This document shows positions 5,697 through 10,457 of a DNA stretch of 10,457 nt, piece after piece. A program made the translations under genes and the position numbers. This DNA comes from JAEKLB01 sp050249235 (GTDB taxonomy: Bacteria > Actinomycetota > Acidimicrobiia > Acidimicrobiales > CADCSY01): the NCBI GenBank assembly GCA_050249235.1, contig JBFWQW010000101.1:1-10457 (forward strand), in the 5' to 3' direction. Each line of letters begins with the position of its first letter. Positions within the stretch are counted from its first letter, which is position 1. The notes beneath the pieces were generated by a model that saw only the letters and a program-made list of their open reading frames with translations, was not told the origin of the DNA and did not search any database.

Positions 5697-6902
5697 ATGA
5701 GCGAGCGAGACCTTCCCTGGATCGTCAGCACCGACGACCACGTCATCGAGCCACCGCACGTGTGGCGCGACTGGCTGCCCGCGAGGTTCAGGGACCGCGG
5801 CCCCCGGGTCGCGCGTCGGGGCATCGCCCGCATCGAGTGGAAGGGCGCGGCCGCCTACGCGGAGGTCTTCGACGACGCCTCGCCCATGAAGGGCGACGTC
5901 TGGGTCTACGACGGCCGGGCCGTCTACACCCCGAAGCGCAACATCGCCGCCGCCGGCTACCCCAAGGAGTCGTGGACCGGCGACCCCGTCACCTACGACC
6001 AGATGCGGCCCGGCTGCTACGAGCCCGCGGCGCGTCTCGCCGACATGGACCTCAACTGGGTCGAGGCGTCGCTCTGCTACCCGACCCTGCCGAGGTTCTG
6101 CGGCCAGACGTTCCTCGAGGGCCCCGACAAGGAGCTGGGTTCGGCCTGTGTCACCGCCTACAACGACTGGCTCGTCGACGAGTGGTGCGGCAGCTCGGCC
6201 GGTCGCCTGGTCCCGGTGTGCCTCGTGCCCCTGTGGGACCCGGTGGCGGCCGCCGCCGAGGTGCGCCGGAACGCGGCGCGAGGTGTCCGTGCTGTCGCCT
6301 TCAGCGAGATCCCCCACCACCTCGGGCTGCCGAGCGTGCACACCGACCACTGGGACCCGCTCTTCGCGGCCTGCCAGGAGACCGGCACGGTGGTGTGCAT
6401 GCACATCGGATCGTCGTCGAAGATGCCGGCCACCTCGCCCGACGCGCCGCCGGCGGTCACCGCCACGCTGGCCTTCGGGAACTCGATGGCCTCGCTCGTC
6501 GACTTCCTCTTCTCGGGCGTGCTGGTGCGCTTCCCGGCCCTGCAGCTCTCGTACGCGGAGAGCCAGATCGGCTGGCTCCCCTACGTCCTCGAGCGCGTCG
6601 ACGACGTCTGGGAGGACAACCAGGCGTGGGCGGTCACGAAGCACATCCCTGAGCCGCCGTCGGGCTACTACCACCGCAATGTCTCGGTCAGCTTCTTCAA
6701 GGACGGGACCGGCGTGGAGAACCTCGGACGGGTGAACCCCGACAACGTCTGCTACGAGACGGACTACCCCCACGGCGACACCACGTGGCCCGGGTCGAAG
6801 GCCGCCGTGACCGCGCTCCTCGCCGGCGTCGACGACGATGCCGTGCGCAAGATCGTGCGTGGCAACGCCATCCGCCTGTTCCAGCTCGACCTGGTGCCGT
6901 AG
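5697..6902 (+). CDS. Amidohydrolase-2 family (PF04909) metal-dependent hydrolase or decarboxylase, paralogue 1
   Basis: The 401-residue protein belongs to the TIM-barrel amidohydrolase-2 family, which includes ACMSD-type decarboxylases and hydrolases of aromatic breakdown products; it is cytosolic with no signal peptide. Family marks are STDDHVIEPP (11-20), giving Asp13/His15 in place of the usual HxH metal pair, MRPGCYEPAARLADMD, a barrel histidine in CMHIGSSS (His236), and ETDYPHGDTTWP with the expected metal/catalytic Asp356. The order and spacing of these motifs repeat in the convergent gene at 6998-8278, so the two are paralogues or distant relatives brought together. The start at ATG 5697 is the first in frame and places the metal motif correctly at the N-terminus, but no ribosome site is evident, so the message may be leaderless. 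The substrate is unknown: the replaced first histidine and the DYPH motif set this subgroup apart from characterised ACMSD. Confidence 0.88.
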   Translation: MSERDLPWIVSTDDHVIEPPHVWRDWLPARFRDRGPRVARRGIARIEWKGAAAYAEVFDDASPMKGDVWVYDGRAVYTPKRNIAAAGYPKESWTGDPVTYDQMRPGCYEPAARLADMDLNWVEASLCYPTLPRFCGQTFLEGPDKELGSACVTAYNDWLVDEWCGSSAGRLVPVCLVPLWDPVAAAAEVRRNAARGVRAVAFSEIPHHLGLPSVHTDHWDPLFAACQETGTVVCMHIGSSSKMPATSPDAPPAVTATLAFGNSMASLVDFLFSGVLVRFPALQLSYAESQIGWLPYVLERVDDVWEDNQAWAVTKHIPEPPSGYYHRNVSVSFFKDGTGVENLGRVNPDNVCYETDYPHGDTTWPGSKAAVTALLAGVDDDAVRKIVRGNAIRLFQLDLVP

Positions 6903-6941
6903 CCCGGGACGTCACGACCCGGGCGGGCCGCCGGTCGCACC

Positions 6942-6989
6942 GCGGGACCCCTCGGCTCGGGCGCGAACGCCACCGCCGAGGGGTCCCGC
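6942..6989. terminator. Long perfect hairpin between the convergent amidohydrolase genes
   Basis: GCGGGACCCCTCGGC (6942-6956) pairs perfectly over 15 bp with GCCGAGGGGTCCCGC (6975-6989). The 18-base loop contains a further GGCG/CGCC stem capped by CGAA. It lies 39 bases after one stop codon and 8 bases after the other, and being symmetrical can serve both strands. There is no T tract, which is usual in such GC-rich genomes. A shared bidirectional terminator is the natural reading. Confidence 0.75.
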
Positions 6990-6997
6990 CCGAGGTG

Positions 6998-8278
6998 TCA
7001 GGTGATCGGGGCCAGGGACTCGGCGTACCGGCGGCGGTACTCGGCCTTGGGGGTCTCACTGGTGTCGACCCCGGCGGCGGCGGCCCGCCGGCGGAGGGCG
7101 CCCACGGTCGCCTCCTCCTTCGGGATCGTCCGGAAGGGGTCGTAGTCGAAGAAGCGAGCCACGTTCCGCCACGTGATCATGTCGATGTCGGCGTCGCTGC
7201 AGCCGGCTCCCTTCAGCTCGGCGTGGAGCAGCTCCGGGGAGTTCGGCCAGGTGCAGTCGGAGTGGGGGTAGTCGCACTCCCAGGCGAGGCTCTCGACGCC
7301 GATCCGGTCGCGCAGCTTCAGCGCTGATGGGTCGGTGATGAAGCAGGCCAGGAAGTGCTCCCGCCAGACCTCGGTGGGCGTCTTGCCCGCCGGGAGCTTG
7401 TCGAGATGCGTCCACGCGTGGTTGGTGACGTGGCGGTCGAGGCGGTCCAGGAAGAACGAGACCCAGCCGATGCCGCCCTCGGAGAGGGCGAACTTGAGGT
7501 CGGGGAAGCGCTGCAGGAGGCCGCCCAGGATGATGTCGGTGGTCGTCACCGCCATCACCTGGGGCGCGAGGAGGATGATGTCGTCCGGCAGGGGCGGCAC
7601 GTCGGTGGGCCGCTGGATCAGGCCGAACGCGCCCCCGATATGCATGCACGGGATGATCCCGGTGTCGAGGAGGGCGGCGAAGACCGGGTCCCAGTGACCC
7701 GATGCGAAGCTGGGCAGGCCGATGCCGTACGGCGCCTCGGGGATCGACACCGCGATGGCGCCCTTCGCCGCGACGCGGCGGATCTCGGCCACCGACCGCT
7801 CGATGTCGAAGTGGGGGAGGATCGCCATCGGCAGGAACCGGCCAGGGTGCTCACCGGCGACCTCGTCGATGGCCCAGTCGTTCCACGCCGCGATCGTCGC
7901 CGCCGCCAGCTCCTGGTCCGGCGCCTTCGCCACGTGCGTGCCGGCGAAGCCCATGAAGGTCGGGAAGTTCATGCCGGCCAGCAGCCCGTTGGCATCCATG
8001 TCCTCGACCCGAGCCGCGACGTCGTAGCAGCCCGGCCGCATCTCCGAGACGTCCGTGGGGTCGAAGCCCCACTCCTCCTTGGGCAGCGACACCACGGCCG
8101 AGAGGCCGGCGGTGCCCGTGGCCTCGCCCTGGAACATCCACTGGTCGGGCTCGCCGGGTCGCTTCGTCAGGACCGGTGCCCGGTCCCGGTGCTTCGCCGG
8201 CATGTGCCGTTCGAAGAGATCGGGCGGCTCGATGATGTGGTCGTCGATGCTGATCAGGATCATGTCGTCGATGTCCAT
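6998..8278 (-). CDS. Amidohydrolase-2 family (PF04909) metal-dependent hydrolase or decarboxylase, paralogue 2
   Basis: The 426-residue protein is related along its whole length to the convergent gene at 5697-6902: SIDDHIIEPP (10-19, Asp12/His14), MRPGCYDVAARVEDMD, a shared NDW-x-x-DE segment, GLPS followed by HWDP, CMHIGG (His213), and ECDYPHSDCTWP (Asp336, His339). It differs by a shorter loop before the first repeat of MRPGCY and by an additional C-terminal tail of about 50 charged residues after FFDYDPF, suggesting a different partner or substrate. The start at ATG 8278 is well supported by GAGGAG (8284-8289) five bases upstream. The upstream leader holds an inverted repeat and a DevR/DosR-like palindrome. 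The NSS transporter gene lies 174 bases upstream on the same strand and could feed this enzyme, but that is conjecture. As in its relative, the metal site lacks the first canonical histidine. Confidence 0.9.
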   Translation of the reverse strand: MDIDDMILISIDDHIIEPPDLFERHMPAKHRDRAPVLTKRPGEPDQWMFQGEATGTAGLSAVVSLPKEEWGFDPTDVSEMRPGCYDVAARVEDMDANGLLAGMNFPTFMGFAGTHVAKAPDQELAAATIAAWNDWAIDEVAGEHPGRFLPMAILPHFDIERSVAEIRRVAAKGAIAVSIPEAPYGIGLPSFASGHWDPVFAALLDTGIIPCMHIGGAFGLIQRPTDVPPLPDDIILLAPQVMAVTTTDIILGGLLQRFPDLKFALSEGGIGWVSFFLDRLDRHVTNHAWTHLDKLPAGKTPTEVWREHFLACFITDPSALKLRDRIGVESLAWECDYPHSDCTWPNSPELLHAELKGAGCSDADIDMITWRNVARFFDYDPFRTIPKEEATVGALRRRAAAAGVDTSETPKAEYRRRYAESLAPIT

Positions 8279-8297
8279 GGACGCTCCTCGCTCCCAC

Positions 8298-8314
8298 GAT
8301 CCCGACCGGGGATC
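8298..8314 (-). promoter_or_regulatory. Inverted repeat in the leader of amidohydrolase paralogue 2
   Basis: GATCCC (8298-8303) and GGGATC (8309-8314) form a 6-bp inverted repeat around a five-base spacer, ending 9 bases before the GAGGAG ribosome site on the minus strand. This close placement suits an operator or a leader hairpin affecting translation. Only the repeat is directly seen. Confidence 0.28.
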
Positions 8315-8349
8315 GGTCAGGCGAACGTACGGCTGCGGGCTTTCGGGGA

Positions 8350-8368
8350 GCAGGGCCGAAGGTCCCGG
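8350..8368. promoter_or_regulatory. DevR/DosR-like palindrome, copy B
   Basis: GGGCCGAAGGTCCC (8353-8366), read as GGGACCTTCGGCCC on the minus strand, matches the core of the DosR box (GGGAC...GNCCC). It matches copy A (4379-4392) at 12 of 14 positions, and with the flanking GCA and G at 16 of 18. It sits 75 bases upstream of the start codon of amidohydrolase paralogue 2, a suitable place for an activator. Confidence 0.35.
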
Positions 8369-8422
8369 CCGCCGGGCCCGACGTGCAGCCCGCCCGGACG
8401 GCCGCCGGCGACCGCCCGGGAC

Positions 8423-8446
8423 GGCGGCTCGGCGGCTCGGCGGCTC
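8423..8446. repeat. Three tandem copies of GGCGGCTC
   Basis: The eight-base unit GGCGGCTC occurs three times without interruption just beyond the stop codon of the NSS transporter gene. It has the form of a slippage product; no function is apparent. Confidence 0.7.
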
Positions 8447-8452
8447 GGGCGT

Positions 8453-9835
8453 TCAGGCGATCACCGATGCCACCGCCGCAGCGACGACGAGTGCCGGTGA
8501 GACGAACCGGAGGGTGAGCCGGAGGCCGGTGAGGGGAGCGCCGCTGAGACGGAGCTGGCGACCGAGGAGGCGGGCCGGCAGGGTCCAGGCGACGAAGACG
8601 GCGAGGGCCAGCCCGCCGAGGGGCAGCAGGACCTGGGAGGTGGCGTCGTCGAGCAGGTCGTAGACGGTGTGGTCGGCGAACCGCCCGATGCCCCCGAGCG
8701 GGTGGAAGTCGGCCCAGCGGTTGAACGAGAGCACGGTGGCGAGCCCGACGACGAAGCACGCGACGGCCCCGACCGCGGTTCCCCGTGAGCGCCGCCAACC
8801 CCATCGGCGGCTGAGCACGGCGACGACGGCTTCGAGCATCGAGATCGCCGAGCCGAGCGCGGCGACGGCGAGCATGACGAAGAAGGCGGTCGCCGCCCAC
8901 CGCCCGCCGGGCATGGCCTCGAACGCCAACGGCAGGGACACGAAGGCGAGGCCGGGCCCGCTCCCCGGGTCGACGCCGTAGGCGAACACGACGGGGAAGA
9001 TCGCCAGACCGGCGACGAGCGACACGGCGGTGTCGCCGGCGACGGAGGCGACGGCCGCGGCTTTGAGATCGATGCCGGGCGGGCTGTAGGCGGCGTAGGT
9101 GAGCAGGATCCCGAGGCCGACGCCGATGGAGAAGAAGCCGAGGCCGAGCGCGTCGAGCACCCCGGCTCCAGTGAGCTCGTCGAAGTCGGGCACGAACAGG
9201 AAGCGCATGGCCTCGGCGGCGTCGCCCGTCGTCATCGAGTAGACGGCGAGGGCGCTCAGGAGCACGGCCAGCAACGGCATCAGGACCTTCATGCTCCGCT
9301 CGATGCCGCCCTGCACCCCCCCGACCACGACGGCGCCGACGGCGCCCAGGAAGACCGCCTGGAAGGCGCCGAGGCGCGTCGGTGAGGCGAGGAGGTCGTC
9401 GAACCGGACGGAGGCGGCACCGGCGCCGTCGGGCAACCCGTTGAGGACGGTGTCCACCGCGTAGAAGATGGCCCAGCCCCCGATCACGGCGTAGAAGCTG
9501 AGGATGAGGAACGAGGTCACGGCGCCGAAGACCCCGACGGCGGCCCACCGGGGCGAGGTGCCCTCCCCGGTGGCGGTGATCTCGATGCTGGTCGCGGCAT
9601 CGGCCCGGCCGTTCCTGCCGATGGCGAACTCGGCCAGCATCATCGGAACGACGACCAGGGCCAGGCCGGCGAGGTACACGAGGACGAAGGCCCCGCCGCC
9701 GTTGGCGCCGACCTCGTAGGGAAACTTCCAGATGCTGCCGATGCCGACGGCTGACCCGATCGTGGCGAGGACGAACCCCGACGGCGTCTTCCACGCCGTG
9801 GCCTCGGCCGACTCGGACGAGGCGGTCTCGGCCAT
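8453..9835 (-). CDS. Sodium:neurotransmitter symporter family (NSS/SNF) transporter
   Basis: The 460-residue integral membrane protein belongs to the NSS family of LeuT, TnaT and MhsT, which take up amino acids or related compounds with Na+. The unwound helix 1 region is unmistakable: IGSAVGIGSIWKFPY (26-40), then GANGGGAF and LAEFAIGR. Helix 6 carries GFFSIGVGLGILLTYAAY, and helix 7 GDTAVSLVAGLAIFP. The length and hydrophobic pattern suggest 11 helices, the common bacterial form without helix 12. By motif alignment, LeuT Asn27 (a Na1 ligand) corresponds to Ser34 and LeuT Arg30 to Lys37. The helix 6 substrate pocket has Gly and Leu where LeuT has Ser256 and Phe259. So the substrate and the Na1 site may differ from LeuT. 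The ATG at 9835 gives a short 15-residue cytosolic lead before helix 1; no clear ribosome site is seen. The substrate cannot be assigned. Confidence 0.93.
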   Translation of the reverse strand: MAETASSESAEATAWKTPSGFVLATIGSAVGIGSIWKFPYEVGANGGGAFVLVYLAGLALVVVPMMLAEFAIGRNGRADAATSIEITATGEGTSPRWAAVGVFGAVTSFLILSFYAVIGGWAIFYAVDTVLNGLPDGAGAASVRFDDLLASPTRLGAFQAVFLGAVGAVVVGGVQGGIERSMKVLMPLLAVLLSALAVYSMTTGDAAEAMRFLFVPDFDELTGAGVLDALGLGFFSIGVGLGILLTYAAYSPPGIDLKAAAVASVAGDTAVSLVAGLAIFPVVFAYGVDPGSGPGLAFVSLPLAFEAMPGGRWAATAFFVMLAVAALGSAISMLEAVVAVLSRRWGWRRSRGTAVGAVACFVVGLATVLSFNRWADFHPLGGIGRFADHTVYDLLDDATSQVLLPLGGLALAVFVAWTLPARLLGRQLRLSGAPLTGLRLTLRFVSPALVVAAAVASVIA

Positions 9836-10020
9836 CCGGCGAGTCTGTCAGCGCCGCTCGGGGTGGCTCGCCCGGCCGACCGCCGTCGACCGACGACTCC
9901 GAGGGCCCGATGCCGAAGGCGCCTGCACGTCCCCGCCGGCACCCGGGAGATCGGCGGGCGCCTCGGTGGCAGCGCGGCCCCGATGACCTTCGACCCTGGA
10001 TCCCGGGCCGACGGGCGGGC

Positions 10021-10036
10021 TCACCTGGGTAGGTGA
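10021..10036. promoter_or_regulatory. Palindrome TCACCT-N4-AGGTGA upstream of the lipoprotein gene
   Basis: TCACCT (10021-10026) and AGGTGA (10031-10036) form a perfect 6-bp inverted repeat with a four-base spacer in the divergent gap between the NSS transporter and lipoprotein genes, 41 bases before the lipoprotein start codon. It could be an operator for either gene. No good -35/-10 pair was found near it. Confidence 0.28.
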
Positions 10037-10061
10037 CGCCGGGCGGCGTGACCTCGGGTTC

Positions 10062-10070
10062 GGAGAGGAG
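10062..10070 (+). promoter_or_regulatory. Strong ribosome binding site that fixes the lipoprotein start
   Basis: GGAGAGGAG lies seven bases before GTG 10078. It decides the start of the truncated gene at the window end and shows that this frame is translated. Confidence 0.7.
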
Positions 10071-10077
10071 ACCGGCG

Positions 10078-10457
10078 GTGCGGACGAAGAAGAGTGGGCG
10101 CTCGCCGGGCGGGCTGCCGTCGCGAACCGCCGGCAGCGGGCTCCTCGCGGTCGCGCTCGTCGCGCTCCTCGCCGCGGCCTGCGGTTCGCAAGGGGCGGAT
10201 CCCGGTGACGACGCCGACCCATCGACCTCGACCTCGACGTCGACGTCGCCGCCCGGGGGAGCGCCGGGGCGGGTGGAGACCGTCGAGGCCGGCCCGGGCG
10301 GGGGATCCGGCGAGCTGGCGGTGCGGTGGCGGGCGGCACCCGTCGCGACCGGCTACCGGGTGTCCCGGGCACCGGCGGCCAACGGGCCGTTCTCGGTCGC
10401 CGCCGACCTGAGCGTGGCCACCGGCACGAGCACGAAGGTCCCGGGGGTGACGAACGT
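10078..10457 (+). CDS. Lipoprotein with a fibronectin type III-like domain (5' part only)
   Basis: The open frame begins at GTG 10078 behind an excellent ribosome site and runs off the window end; 126 residues are visible with no stop. Residues 1-34 form a lipoprotein signal: basic RTKK, hydrophobic GLLAVALVALLAAA, then Cys35, the expected lipid attachment site (lipobox AAAC, a little weak because Leu is usual at -3). The mature protein would be anchored to the outer face of the membrane. It starts with an acidic, Ser/Thr-rich linker (41-59) coded by hexamer repeats. From about 78 the pattern GELAVRW...ATGYRVSRA...GPFSVAADL is that of the first strands of a fibronectin type III domain, as found in actinobacterial secreted and sugar-binding proteins. 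The rest lies outside the window, so the role is unknown. It is transcribed away from the NSS gene. Confidence 0.8.
   Translation, partial: MRTKKSGRSPGGLPSRTAGSGLLAVALVALLAAACGSQGADPGDDADPSTSTSTSTSPPGGAPGRVETVEAGPGGGSGELAVRWRAAPVATGYRVSRAPAANGPFSVAADLSVATGTSTKVPGVTN
10222..10248 (+). repeat. Imperfect TCGAC(C/G) hexamer repeat
   Basis: Four hexamers (TCGACC twice, TCGACG twice) plus a final TCG encode an alternating Ser-Thr run (residues 49-57) just after the lipid-anchor region. Such in-frame arrays can change length by slippage and so alter the linker. Confidence 0.75.

Noticed and set aside
7851..9794. 647-codon open frame on the minus strand overlapping the NSS and amidohydrolase genes
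   Set aside because: It runs in another frame through two well-recognised genes and its translation is Arg/Gly/Pro-rich without motifs.

Overview
The window is a stretch of very GC-rich chromosomal DNA with G/C-dominated third codon positions. It looks like a high-GC actinomycete. The pointers are a short SepX/GlpR-like membrane protein (a family known only from Actinomycetota) beside moaC, GTG starts, and a tRNA gene without an encoded CCA end. Together with a pair of related PF04909 amidohydrolases this would fit a non-mycelial lineage such as Acidimicrobiia, but that is inference and the sequence alone does not fix the class.

Layout. 1-276 (+) is the 3' end of moaC (molybdenum cofactor synthesis). 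491-949 (+) is a three-helix membrane protein of the SepX/GlpR type, preceded by a tandem GTTC-N7-GAAC element. 988-1060 (+) is tRNA-Ala(CGC) with its own likely extended -10 promoter. 1081-4199 (-) is a two-gene MacB/LolCDE-type ABC exporter operon, ATPase then permease, joined by an ATGA overlap. Each gene carries one single-base indel in a G/C run, and the ATPase has also lost its switch histidine, so the transporter looks decayed or the sequence has errors there. 4200-4604 is a 405-base divergent intergenic region with three inverted repeats. 4605-4982 (+) is a DUF202 protein and 5062-5496 (+) an unrecognised small membrane protein. 5697-6902 (+) and 6998-8278 (-) are two convergent, clearly related amidohydrolase-2 family enzymes separated by a long perfect hairpin. 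8453-9835 (-) is a sodium:neurotransmitter symporter family (NSS) transporter. 10078-10457 (+) is the start of a lipoprotein with a fibronectin type III-like domain, cut by the window end.

How the genes may work together. moaC plus the SepX/GlpR-like gene is the best-supported functional neighbourhood: in Corynebacterium a MoeA/gephyrin-like protein (Glp) binds the membrane protein GlpR in cell division, and this locus keeps such a protein beside a Mo-cofactor gene. The NSS transporter and the second amidohydrolase share a strand and could form an uptake-plus-catabolism unit, but no substrate can be read from the sequence. There is no CRISPR array, phage, transposase or integrase. I see no wholly new system. 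The most unusual points are the multiply damaged ABC operon, the regularly spaced operator-like repeats upstream of the SepX/GlpR-like gene, and two near-identical DevR/DosR-like palindromes upstream of two separate operons.
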